This document shows, piece by piece, positions 10,757-21,159 of a stretch of DNA of 64,000 bases (within the stretch, counting starts at the first letter, position 1; every line of letters starts with the position of its first letter). This DNA is from Chlorokybus atmophyticus. Its lineage: Eukaryota; Streptophyta; Chlorokybophyceae; Chlorokybales; Chlorokybaceae. Where the stretch lies: positions 2,636,556-2,700,555 of the forward strand of contig RHPI01002069.1 of NCBI GenBank assembly GCA_009103225.1, written 5' to 3'. Below the pieces are notes generated by a model, which worked only from the letters and a program-made list of their open reading frames with translations, did not search any database and was not told the DNA's origin. The position numbers were made by a program, and so were the translations under genes.

Positions 10757-12059
10757 TACTAACATTGGTGATGGAATAGTACATATGAACAGGCAGTTGC
10801 AAATACGCATGCGCGTGCGTGCGCATGCGTGTGTGTGCATGTGCCCGCGTGTGTGTGTGCGTGCGCATGCATGTCCGTGTGTCTTAAGTGATTGAGCGTC
10901 TCTGTACGTGCATGCGTGCATGCAGTTGTGCGTGCGTGTGTGAGTTTGCGCATGTGCACGTACACACGTATGCTTGCGCGTGCACATTCGCACGCACGCA
11001 TTTGCGTGCACGCGCACACAGGCATACATGTCACATCCCATGCATCGGCTCACCTGCCATGAGCGTTGGTTGGCATCGGCGATGAGCTGCCGCGTGGTCG
11101 GCTTGATCTCTTTCCCCTTGTGCGCAGCGCTCTGCCGCCGCCGCGTCTCCTCACTCGCCTGCAAGCAACGTGGCGCCCCTTGTTGTCGTGTTCTCACTAT
11201 CCCACACAACAGAGAGAAAGAGAGACGCATGTAGCTTCACCACACCGACAGTTGTCTCACCCTCGTGCCCGTCTTCGTCACGGACGAGCGCGCCCGCGCC
11301 TCCGGCGTCATGCTCACACCTGCACACACACACAAACACATGCACACTTGTGAGTGGGTGAGACAAAGTCACACAACTGCTTTGCAACAGTCACCTTTGT
11401 TCCATGCCGTTCGGCCTCTGAGTGCCCCGCACACGCGCGAGCGGAAGTCGGCCTGCTGCCACTTGGCGCGCATCGACGCAGCGAGACGCAGACGCGCCTG
11501 GTCGGGCGTGTGTGGGAGGGTGGGTGAGGATGGGTGGATGTGCGCATGTATCTTTCCGTCTGCGTGCGTGCGTGCGTGCGTGTGTGCATGCGCTTGAGTT
11601 GTTGCATGCATGCATTTATGCGTGTGCATGTGAGTGTGTCACAGCGTGTGCTTCTGCGCGCGCGCGTGTGTCCTATGTAGTGTTTGTGTTTGTGCATTCT
11701 GTCTTGATACTACACCGTTGCATGCTGCTTACTTCTGCACTCATGCCTTGGCGGCGGCGCCGGCCACCATCACTGCTGCTGCTGCTGCTGCTGCTGCTGG
11801 CAGTGGGGGCGGCTGCATGCTTACTGCGTTCTTTCTTGCCGCCATTGCTGCCTGTCGCCGCATGCTCACGTTTCGCATCCTCCTCCTTGACAACCACACT
11901 GCTGCTGCTGCTGCAACTCGGCTCCTGCTTTTGTGGAGCTTCAACACCATAGCAACCCTGAACTTTCAACAGGCGCTGAGAAAAACGAGTGACGCTGCGC
12001 TCCTGCTTAAGGACGATGACGCTCACTCCGACGCCGACGCCGCCGACGCGCAGCGCCAT
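9930..12059 (-). CDS. NUMOD3-repeat (nuclease-associated modular domain 3) protein
   Basis: Seven in-phase exons on the minus strand: about 12059-12027 (start uncertain), 11975-11733, 11497-11395, 11319-11261, 11158-11054, 10695-10249 and 10091-9930 (TAG). They give about 383 residues. NUMOD3 motifs are visible: an A-R-L-R-L...M-R-A-K-W stretch ending GRTAWNKG in the third exon, then GVSMTPEARARSS, then ASEETRRRQSAAHKGKEIKP. These short helical modules bind DNA next to homing nucleases, but plants also have nuclear genes with NUMOD3 repeats and no nuclease; no GIY-YIG or HNH domain is seen here. Exon 2 is lysine- and serine-rich with a poly-Ser run from a CTG microsatellite. The C-terminal exons (FKEWWLQRRYPHL; a WNERFRGEYGYAPS segment) are unrecognised. 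Role unknown; DNA binding, perhaps organellar, is inference. The first exon could extend upstream of 12059. Confidence 0.78.
10709..10753 (+). repeat. (AG)n microsatellite
   Basis: Uninterrupted AG repeat of about 22 units in an intron of the NUMOD3 gene, just upstream of the exon starting at 10695. On the gene's sense strand it is a CT tract near the acceptor, so its length may affect splicing. Confidence 0.97.
11773..11799 (+). repeat. (CTG)n microsatellite encoding polyserine
   Basis: Nine CTG units. On the minus strand the frame used by NUMOD3 exon 2 reads AGC and gives a run of serines. Confidence 0.93.
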
Positions 12060-12380
12060 GTCCCTCGCCGCCCCCCGCCACGTGTCGACCACCAGGAACG
12101 CCTTTACACCGTGGCGCCTACTCACAACGAAAGCCGCACAACATATTGCTCGCTCATGTGACCCGCACCCAACACACTAACAGCAAGTTGGGATGTGTGC
12201 GTTTGTGAGCGCGCGTTGTGCGGCACGAGCACAAGCCTCTGTGCGATGACGCACAAAGAGTGAACTGTATGTATGCTTACACCAGGCCGGACCAGGCCAA
12301 GCTAGACCAGGCCAGGCCGGGGCGGCGGCGACGGGCGGCTCATCGGCGTCACTGGCATTGTCGTTGTTGCTGGCGTCGTC
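12060..12380. promoter_or_regulatory. Divergent promoter region, NUMOD3 gene / FYVE-ankyrin gene
   Basis: This is the space between the start regions of two divergent genes. It contains imperfect direct repeats of ACCAGGCC type at about 12280-12322. No TATA box is evident. Part of it could still be a 5' exon of the NUMOD3 gene. Confidence 0.5.
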
Positions 12381-14422
12381 ATGGCGGTAGCTAATCCGCC
12401 TGCGTTTCAGGAGGCGGCGGCCTGCCAGCAGTGCGGAGCGGGCTTCTCGGTGTTCCGACGCAAGGTTGTGCCTAGATTGATGCTTCAGTATGTTCTTTTT
12501 GCTAATTGTGGAATCTTGTAGCTGTCCTCGCTTCATCACAAACACTAATCGCGAATAACAAAGTACTCCCTGCACTGCGCAACACCCAAATTTGCGGAGG
12601 TTTCTCCGTCCGTTACACCATGTTTGGCGTTTGTTCAATCACACAGCAATTCCGACTGTCAAAAATATCCTGAGGAGGGAGGGAGGGAGAGAGACGAGAG
12701 CAAAACAAACTCACTACTTGCATAAGCTAACCTGTTGCACTGCAGCACCATTGCCGTGCGTGCGGGCGCAGTTTCTGCAACGAGCACTCGTCCAAGACAA
12801 AGGCAAGCGGCAACACAGATAGAATATGCGTGTATGCATGCGTGTGTGCACGTCTATGTGTGTGTGTGCGCGTGTGTATATGCATGCGCATGAGCGTGTG
12901 TATGTGCATGGCTATGATTACATGGTTGTCAACAATTGCACGCGTACAGGCGTTGCCCCAGTTCGGGCTTACAACTCCCGTGCGAGTCTGCGATGAGTGC
13001 TTTGTAGCTACACCTGTACAAAGGTTTGTGCGCTCGTTTGTGTGCGTGCCCTCACTCATGTGCATGTACAAGTATCCATGATTATTGTCACATTACATGA
13101 CCACAACAGAAGTCAACTCCAATGACACACTTGTACTTCAACTTCTTCAGATCAACGTCCTACAACAATGCTAATGCCACAAGCAGCGGTCCACAGCGTG
13201 CATTGCCCAACGCAACACCACCGTCGTTATCATCCAACACGGTCGAGGATACCGACAATGTCATGGATATCGCCGACATCGCTCCCCGGCAGGCGACAGC
13301 GATATCGCCCCCACCCCCGCCGATAAACTGCACGTGCCACATGCCGCTGTGCATATGCCCACAAGAAGAGGACAAACAGGAAGAGAAGCAGCAGAGAGAG
13401 GAGGAGAGGAGGAAAACCGTAAGCATACTCTTGTTGTTGCTGCTGTTGTTGATGTTGCTGTTGTCGTTGTATTCTCTAAGTCGAGCACTAACTTCACCGC
13501 AGGTTACTGTTCACAAGCCTTCCAACAACACTGTCACACCTGCCAACGCCAAGCCAAAGCCTCCTGCTTCGCAGCACGCAACAGCAGCCAGCAGCAGCAG
13601 CAGCAACAACAACAGCAGTCTGCCAAGCCTGTTCTTTACAGGCGGCACAACAGGTGGGAGGGAGAGAGACAGAGACGCTTGTGTGTGGGTTTGTGTCTGT
13701 GGCATGAGTGGTGAAGTAGTTGTTGTGTATACAGTGCCGGTGACGGAGGGGCGGACTGATTATGAGGTCTCGGGTGAGGGCGCGAGGGAAGCGATCAAAG
13801 AGAAGGATCTTGCGGGGTTGCAGAGGCTTCTGACACAGGCAAGCACACAACACAAATGCACATCGTGTGGGGTTGATGAAGGAGAGTGGGTGTGTACATA
13901 ACAGCCCTGTGGAGTGCCTGTGTAAAGGAGGGTATTGACTTGACAGATTTGCTGATAGAACTGTGTGTTGGCCGTTCCAGGGAGTTGACCCGAATTACAA
14001 AGACAGGCAGGGCATGTCGCTGCTGCACGTGGTAATGTGCAGTGCCTTTGACACAACAATGCACATGTGCACTCGCTGTTACTGTTGGAAAAACAGCCAG
14101 CATGTGAGTGATACTCCTTATAGCTTATGCAACCTTGATCATGCAGGCAGCGGTGTTCAACTATTCAGTTATCGCACTCGCATTGATTGATGCCGGCGCA
14201 GACATTACATCCAAAAACACACAAGGTAAGGGGCAAGCTTGCTTCTGCGTGCCATGTGAAGTGCCTATGCTTTGCAAGCGTGACATGTTAAGGGGTTGAA
14301 ACACAGTGCCTGTGAGTTCATGATCATCATATTTGCGTGTGTGTATAGGGGAAACCCCGTTGGAGTGTGCACCCGCTACCCTAAGTCGATTGATGCAGCA
14401 GCATTCATCTGCTGCAAAATAG
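12381..14422 (+). CDS. FYVE zinc-finger and ankyrin-repeat protein, plant type
   Basis: Nine exons join in phase to about 313 residues: 12381-12464, 12746-12802, 12950-13023, 13151-13418, 13503-13653, 13735-13838, 13981-14031, 14147-14225 and 14349-14422 (TAG). The FYVE domain spans the first three exons: C-Q-Q-C...FSVFRRK, then HHCRACGRSFC, then LPQFGLTTPVRVCDECF. These are the R(K)HHCR and PVRVC..C signatures that bind phosphatidylinositol 3-phosphate on endosomes. A Cys-rich CTCHMPLCICP motif follows, then a Glu/Lys-rich coiled segment and a low-complexity Pro/Ser/Asn linker. The C-terminus has ankyrin repeats (GVDPNYKDRQGMSLLHV, then ALIDAGADITSKNTQGETPL). I recall this architecture from land plants and green algae. 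Two introns use GC-AG borders (donors after 12802 and 13838, both AG|GCAAGC). Endosomal trafficking is the likely role. Confidence 0.94.
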
Positions 14423-14825
14423 GCAAGCAAGGCAGGCAATTGCGTCGGCCACATGTCTGTATCTGTAACAAAGTGTACACGTTGTATGGAATCTGTCGCT
14501 CTTCTTATTCTGGTTGCTCTCTTTCAGTTGCACACATGCTCAATGCAGTTGGTTGGTGGTGTAGTCACATTGACGTGTTTCAGCCACGAGGCATGGCAAT
14601 CTTGGTGGCAAATTGAACAGCTTGAACGCAAACTTCACATTGCGTTTGCACGAGTACGCAACTTGCATGACCGCGTGCGCTCATGCGCGCGTATGTAGCA
14701 CACTACTGTATATTAAAAAGGAAACACGGGCAAGGGTCCAGCAACATGACCATGCCAAACCAGATCACGTATACTGCCGCTAGTGCGCTAGCGCACGTAC
14801 ACACACGTCAATCACTATACACATG
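14423..14825. other. 3' flank of the FYVE gene, no gene recognised
   Basis: No supported exon. It holds a microsatellite-like ACACAC/GCGC stretch near 14785-14820. The transition to repetitive DNA begins here. Confidence 0.5.
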
Positions 14826-15284
14826 TCACACACTAGCCCCCTCACGACGCGCCAGCGAGGACAGCGTCCTCCTCCGCGGTGGCGGGCACCGTCCGCAGCG
14901 GCGCCCAGCCCGGGACCGCTGCCACCACTGCTGCTCCGCGTTCCAACAGCGCCAGACCTTGCTCGCTCGTTGTATCGCACACGCCACCGTTTGCCTGTCC
15001 ATGGCAACAAAGCCGCTCAAGCGCCCCAGTGCCAGGCCACGCAGGTACACCGCCCGTTTGGCGCACGTGGCGATGAGCGCGTTGAACGCTCCTCCGAGCA
15101 ACCCGTGGGTTTCGGCCGCCAGTGGGATGAACTTGTCCGCCGGCGGGTGGTCATTGTACTTGCGGCGCTTCGCCTGCTCCGCCTCCTTCGCCGCCGCCCC
15201 GGGTCTGGGCCCTGCGTATGTTGATGTGAAAAAGGGTGACCATGTGGGTGTGTGCGCGCGCACAACATGCAAATACGCACTCAC
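14826..15284 (-). mobile_element. LINE-like reverse-transcriptase C-terminal fragment
   Basis: A GC-rich open frame reads Lys/Arg-rich sequence with DKFIPLAAETHGLLGGAF, followed by a tail with an RLSGFVAMDRQTVACAIQ segment. The F-(V/I)-P-(L/F)-A-x-E-T-x-G pattern resembles what follows the reverse-transcriptase palm in many protist and fungal LINE-type elements. No YxDD motif is found nearby, so it is a 3' remnant. The family assignment is from memory and tentative. Confidence 0.4.
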
Positions 15285-16090
15285 ACTCTCTCAGCGCTGC
15301 GCACACACAGGAAGAGAGACCATGCGCGTATGTGTGCACCCGTGTGAGTGCATAGGGTAAATACCGCAATTGCCACTTGGATATGCACACTCAGTGCATG
15401 CTGCAATGGCCCTTTAGACCTGGACACACCCGTAGGGTAAGCAGGGCGGGCCGGGCAATCCAACAACAACCAATCTCAGTCCCGTAACCAACTCACCTAC
15501 AGCTCAAGTGCCATGTGTGCTATTCAAATGCAGCAACAGGCAGGCCCAAGGACGCACCTCTGCCATTCATTGACAATGCAATGGTTCAACAATGCAAGCT
15601 ATATCGCCGGCCCATTTCACGTAGCAGTGTACGTCGCTGCCAATTGCAGCGGTGTACTAGGATGCGCACAGCCCGACACTTCAAACTTTCCCCGCCGGTG
15701 ACATGCGGCCATGTCAGCAGTTGTTCAGTGCTCATCCGCGCTGTGTGGCAGCGCGCCGGGGTCGCCGGCGGCGAGGTACGTTAGGCCGTTGTTAAGCAAC
15801 ACACCCACAATGCTACGCCGGAAATCTGTGCTAAAGTTGTGGCGAGCGACAGCCCAGTCCTGTACGCCGCTGTCACGACCTCTTGTAAAAAGGGGTCTCT
15901 CTGCAGCTACTGAGCTACCCAAAATGAGGAGCTGCACTGTCGCTGTCGTGCGGAGCCTCCAGGCGCGGTGCATGCATGCACAACAGCTGCGTTCGGCCGG
16001 TCGCTATGCAACTCAGCTTTTCCTGTCGCCACCATTGCCTCAGTGGCACCTGCCGACAGGCACCCGCTGCAGTGCTAGCCAAGCTGGTGG
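15285..16090. other. Repetitive GC-rich region, no gene recognised
   Basis: Open frames exist on both strands but none shows a motif or splice-consistent neighbours. It probably belongs to the same decayed element as the fragment at 14826-15284. Confidence 0.4.
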
Positions 16091-16753
16091 TTGTGTAGGC
16101 CTATCCAGCGCCTCATTAGCAACGTATGTACTTTGAGTGCTTGTTTTGCTTGCGTTGTGGCGTTCGTGTTGCGTCACTGTTTTGATGCTAGTGCGCGCCT
16201 GCATATTAAGGAGCAGTTGAAGGTGCTTGGGGACGAGCATTGGGGGATCCTCGTCGACATGTGCTTTGGAAGCGCCAAGGATGATTCCGCCCTCGCAGAC
16301 ATGTGTATAGCATTGGCGATGCTCACAAAAGACCGCAACTTGTTCAAGCGGGAGTGTGCGCTACCAAAAGAGCTGGCAGCAGCTGTGTGTGCCAAGACAG
16401 TATACAAGCGCGAGAACCAGCAAGGTGAGGAAGTCTTGCTTCTCGTGGCCCGCAAGCCGCCGGCCCGTCGACCGTCGGCGTTTGGAGAGTTCTTCCGGTT
16501 CTGCAACTTCCGTCGGCGTTTGAGAGCCGTCGTCGTGTTGGCGATGACGATGCACAGCCGGCTCCGTCCGGCCCTTCCTTACCCCCCGAGAACTGTGGCC
16601 ACGGGCCACGCAGTGCTGGCGGCAATGCCGGCACTGACGACGACGACGGTGGCGAAGCTCTGCGGTGTGCCAGCTCTGAGTGTGTGCGACAGCAGCGCCA
16701 CGTTCACGCCCAGACTGGCCAGGCTGACCAGGATGCAGCGCAGGCGGCCATGA
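16091..16753 (+). CDS. Unidentified 220-codon ORF, possibly transposon-derived
   Basis: The first two thirds have protein-like composition (EQLKVLGDEHWGILVDMCFG; LADMCIALAMLTKDRNLFKR), consistent with an alpha-helical domain. The last third is Arg/Ala/Pro-rich and looks like read-through of non-coding DNA. A duplicated block CCGTCGGCGTTTGAGAG-like occurs twice near 16476 and 16510. No family is recognised. It may be an exon or transposon fragment. Confidence 0.3.
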   Translation: MCRPIQRLISNVCTLSACFACVVAFVLRHCFDASARLHIKEQLKVLGDEHWGILVDMCFGSAKDDSALADMCIALAMLTKDRNLFKRECALPKELAAAVCAKTVYKRENQQGEEVLLLVARKPPARRPSAFGEFFRFCNFRRRLRAVVVLAMTMHSRLRPALPYPPRTVATGHAVLAAMPALTTTTVAKLCGVPALSVCDSSATFTPRLARLTRMQRRRP

Positions 16754-16849
16754 GGCTGAGCGGCGGCGGCCGGCAACCGCCAGAGCCACGGTGTTGCTAG
16801 GCAAGTCAGTGCACACCGCACTGCACAGCTTGTCTACATTGACAAACGC

Positions 16850-17216
16850 AGGTACAAGCACACGTACATGCTCGTGTGCACACAAGCGTGCTTATGCACT
16901 CGTTCTCACCCACACCCGCGCAAAGCATTGCACGCGTGCACGCAGATGCAAGTTGTTTCAGACACACACATACACATACATGTGCACGCAGATCATGACA
17001 CATGTGCACACAGAAGCGCGCGCACACACTGACTTACACACGTGCACACACACGCACAGCACTGCACACTAGGCCTACATTTAATGACACACACAATGGC
17101 ACACACTGCGCATTGCACAAGCGTGTGCACACTCGTGCTCACCCACACTAACACCCACACACGTGCAATGCACTGCACGCGCGCACGCAAATGCACACGC
17201 TGACGCACACTTTATT
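16850..17216. repeat. CACG/TGCA-rich simple-sequence tract
   Basis: About 370 bp dominated by ACACAC, GTGCAC and CGCGCA words, with an approximate internal duplication: similar CACTCGTG(C)TCACCCACAC blocks occur near 16897 and 17130. Confidence 0.8.
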
Positions 17217-19968
17217 CATGTGTTGTAATTTGCAAATGGCATGATTGTCAATAAATTATAGCCCTAACAAGTGATGCAGATAAAAGGATGGTCTCAAAGT
17301 TGAGGATCCGATATGATGCAAACGAAACAATACAAATGGAGTGATTGGTACATTCTGTTTGATAAATTGATAGGATTGCTTGTAAGGGTAAGAAAAGTTG
17401 GCAAATCTTCTCGCGATGCGTCTGTGTCTTACGTGAGAGGATGTTAAAATATACGCATCTTACGACGTATCGTGCCCGAATATTGCCATCGACTTTGCAA
17501 AGAATATGAAGATGAGTGCAGGCATGCTTGCTTAGCGCGATTGATCAATTCTTGTGCTACATTAAGGAAGCTGACATGAAATGAGATGATTTGCAAAACG
17601 CACGGGGATGCTCTCCAGATTAAGGGCTCAATCCGCCTTTGAGGCAAGCCCGAATCCCCATGTATTATATAATACATATATGTCAAAACTATGTTATCAT
17701 AATGCAATATCTCGTGGCTTACATGTGTTATTACATATACGCCAACTCAGATAGACGAGGAGAGGTTATGTCCCTCAGTTGCAGAGATTGACCAGTTTAA
17801 ATCTAATCTGCAAGCAGGCGTTTGCGACGACATGCGGTCGAGGAATAAATTAAAGCCGGTCGACTGCTAGTCGACCACCAGAATCATCGCGCTCGATATC
17901 GTTTGACCGTGCAATTGTCCAGATTGAACGGTGTTGGCAGGTTGAGACGCTCGATGTTACCAATCATCTGGCGGCGGCACGACGTGGGCGCGCTGCATTG
18001 CAGCACCCCCTGCTCACAACTTCTAAAGGACTTGCTGCAGGTAGAGCATCTGGAAGCCCGCGGCTATGCAACATGCTCGGCTTGGTACGTCATGTCTATA
18101 GCAATACGGAGCTTCCTTGGGTTAAGAGTTATTGAGTATGCTTTTGGTAACAGAAACGTGATTGCTTGGTCTTAATGTGCAGTGAGGAGAAAATGGCATC
18201 AGCTCTTGGGTCGGTATTAATTCTTAGCCTGCCAGCCTTAGACCGTTGAAGAGGGTACCACGACTGCTTGACAAGTACCGAAGAAGATAAGCCATTGCAT
18301 CATGGTGGTTGCAGTCTGTAAGCCTAAATAACATAGAAGCACAGAGTGGAGTTTGTGCGAAGGGTGCGTATCTTATTTCCTTGTTTGGATATACCTCATT
18401 TACCATCTTTTATGTTCATGTCGGTACACTGGTTAAAATGCGGAATCAACCGCAGCTTTAATCGCTTATACAAGTTGCTATTATCTCACACGCGTGGAGC
18501 AAGGTTGCAAGGGGGTTTTTTAAGTACCATCCAAATGACGAAAGACATTGTCAAGCGAGACCAGATGATCGCATTGGAGTGCTTAGGCAATCTCTTTGGA
18601 ATATCGCAACCGAGCTTGTTTACAAGCCGGTAAGTAGGAAGCTTTTGTGTTTGCGCAAAATGCAATGCGTGTTGCAGTGCATGAAGCATGTTACATATGC
18701 AGGTGCTGGCACTCGAAGACACGTGAAGCCCCCCGATTTTTAAACCTTTCGCATCCACTATGAAAGTCCGCATCCGCATGGTTGGGCTGCGCCATGTCCT
18801 TTTTGCCCTCATTCATTTCCTACTCCTAATGCATCACGTCTTTCAACAATCTTTCATCCTTGCGCTTTTCCAAGTTCAATACCCGGCCTCCGGTTATATG
18901 CTTAGTCATTAGTATTAGTGGAAACAGAAAGGCTGCATATACGGCGGTATATGTAGCCTTTCTATTTTCTCTTCTTCTTCTGTTTACATGTGTGCATCTC
19001 ATATTGATCTGCGTTCTTTCTTTGCGGGCCTTATGCACAACACTTTAATACATCTTGTGCTTACGCTTTAAACCAACAACATCACCTTTGTCGCAAACGG
19101 TCATCATTAATTCAAAGCGTTAAGTTTACTGTCAATGCACTGGTCAGGTCCTTGTGAGATGAGTCAAGCAGTTTAAATTGTTATAACACACATACCCACA
19201 TATGCGCAGGCATAGACACTTGCTCGGGCATGCACAACCACACGTACAGGCATGCCCAACCAAATGTACCCACACATAGTCACTTATAGAGGTAAACATG
19301 TGTGCGCATGCATGTGCACTCGTGTATGTGAAAGACGGGGCACGTGCGCATGCGTGGACTTTTGTTGCATGCAGGCTGTGCTGGACTTTGTGAAGCGGAA
19401 CACAATGGTGTGATGACCGTGCTCATACGTCGCAAATATGACACGGTGACTGATCAAAGACTGACGGGTGAGCCTGAGCCTGCCTAAGCCTGCCTGCCGC
19501 TGCCTCGAATGTTACTTTTTGATTGTTGGGTTTGCCGTTGGCTTAAGTGGACTGACGCTAATGGCTGCGGGCCGAAAGGGGTTGTCAGTGGCACTGACAG
19601 GCCGAGAGTTGTCAATCAGTCACCTTTTGATCGATTTGCACAGACGGCCGTGAGCCGGTAGTCATGGACAGCTGACAGCAATAGCCGGCAGTCTTTGCCG
19701 CTACACTGCTGTTAATCTGTGAACCTTACCGTTTGACAAAAGTTGGCAATTCTTGCCGTAAGCCAACACCAACATGCCATGCAGCTTGTACAAACCTTGG
19801 ACTGCTTGTTTCGTCTTGCAATTTTAAGCCCACAATATATGCAATGTACCGGCAGTGGTGAGAGTATGTCCACTTGCAACTGAGCAGCCGACTTGCGCAT
19901 GAAACTACCCACAACATTGAAACTAGCTGTCGCACTCATGCGCAGCATATCAACCCGTGGTTCCTGCC
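17217..19968. other. AT-richer region, no gene recognised
   Basis: Base composition falls compared with the host-gene block. Short open frames (for example 18346-18633 plus) have no recognisable motif. It contains an imperfect 17-bp inverted repeat at 18926-18963, a CACA/CATGC-rich stretch at about 19188-19375, and GTCAGTGGCACTGAC-type palindromes near 19584. Confidence 0.45.
18926..18963. repeat. 17-bp inverted repeat with GGCG loop
   Basis: AGAAAGGCTGCATATAC is followed by a 4-nt loop and a near-exact reverse complement (one C/T difference that still allows G-U pairing). It lies in AT-rich DNA with no flanking gene, so a small hairpin or transposon terminus is possible. Confidence 0.7.
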
Positions 19969-20405
19969 TCAGAACTCCTCCTCAACCCGCTCCTCATGTT
20001 CCTCCTCCGACAAGTTTTCTGCTTCAACATTGGAGTCATTATCTGCCTCGCTCGCTGACAATACAGCGGCTACTTCGTCCTTCAACTTAAATGTCAGTAC
20101 CTTGCCGTGCATGCGCATGCGCTTAATGGTCGCTTTGAGAGTGACTAACTGCATTTGGTATTGCTGTAAAAGGCGTGCTGCCAGAGGATTAAACCATCAG
20201 CATACACATGCTTACCTCGTCTTCCGCTTTCTTGCACTCCGCTAGGCAGACAGTCAGCCTGCCGCGCTGCTCTTGGTTCACTCTGACCAACATGGCAATC
20301 TGCAAGCATACTGCTTAATTGCCGCTGGAAACATAGAACTAGGTCATGAGTTACCCGCTCGTGGTACTCCGCATCTTCTCTTTTGCGACTTGTGAGCTCC
20401 CGCAA
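19969..20405 (-). CDS. Coiled-coil protein with acidic C-terminus, 3' exons of a gene
   Basis: Three minus-strand exons join in phase with GT-AG borders: one ending at 20355 (open from about 20405), 20299-20216, and 20163-19969 (TGA). The encoded tail reads RKREDAEYHER, then IAMLVRVNQEQRGRLTVCLA, then QYQMQLVTLKATIKRMRMHG, and finishes in a Glu-rich stretch (NLSEEEHEERVEEEF). The heptad-like pattern suggests a coiled coil. The upstream exons are not identified. It may belong to a decayed transposon-encoded protein or to a host gene cut by repeats. Confidence 0.5.
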
Positions 20406-20989
20406 GTAGAAATAGGCTGTGCATTGCGAGATTGGTCATGATGTTTATGTGCATGACACTGGAGGCTGTGCATGAGGGTGTGCATGTTGTATTGACAGTG
20501 TATGTCATGTGCAAGATACTTGAGGCTGTGCATGTGCAAGATAAAAGAACCCTAGCATGTGGCATTGACAATGCATTGTAACCCACTTTAATTATGCCAG
20601 TTTTGTTTGGTCTCTTCAATTATGTCGCCGGTCGCAGCTGCTGGTGGGTCGGATGTTCTTAGAGGCAGTATTGTGGTGTGCCTTTGCCCACTCGGAGGGG
20701 GAGTCTTGTAAGATATCACTCGAGTCACTGTTGTCATTGGCTGTGCCTTTGGTAGGCATGGTGGGTTTAACACCAAGGACACCCCACCGGCACCTTGCCC
20801 GCCCTATGCGAACATGGGCTTCATCCCGGACCTTGACCACAACGCCCACTACGCCCCTGGCAGTGCCGCTAACGATCCACCAAACGCCACATACCCTCGG
20901 CATCACCGCCCTGTAAGGGCATGACTTGGCGGAGCCATCAATGGTGTTTTCATGCGCAGGGACTGGCATTGCCAGCACTTGTCAATGGT

Positions 20990-21140
20990 ACGAACTGCCA
21001 TTGCTACTATGCAAAGGTATCGTTGAAATGGTACCTTTTGGCAAAGGCATCCTCGTACCATTGAAATGGTTCAATCAGGATATTTATGCAGACTCACCCC
21101 ACCCTGGATGTGTAATGGCAATCGTACCATGGTAATGATA
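20990..21140. repeat. Cluster of short GGTACC/TACCATTG palindromes
   Basis: Words such as GGTACCTTTTGGCAAAGG, CGTACCATTGAAATGG and ATCGTACCATGGTAATGAT recur in direct and inverted order. The cluster resembles those at about 26455-26575 and 29715-29870 and the GGTCC version at 50050-50340. Confidence 0.6.
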
Positions 21141-21159
21141 CGACGGAGCCGTTACGCCA

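Noticed and set aside
11989-12180. Plus-strand ORF resembling a mitochondrial presequence (MSLAAPRHVSTTRNAFTPWR)
   Set aside because: It overlaps the 5' part of the minus-strand NUMOD3 gene and has no downstream partner exon in phase; the FYVE gene has its own start at 12381.
12177-12638. 153-codon minus-strand ORF
   Set aside because: It is antisense to FYVE exon 1, which is strongly supported by homology and phase.
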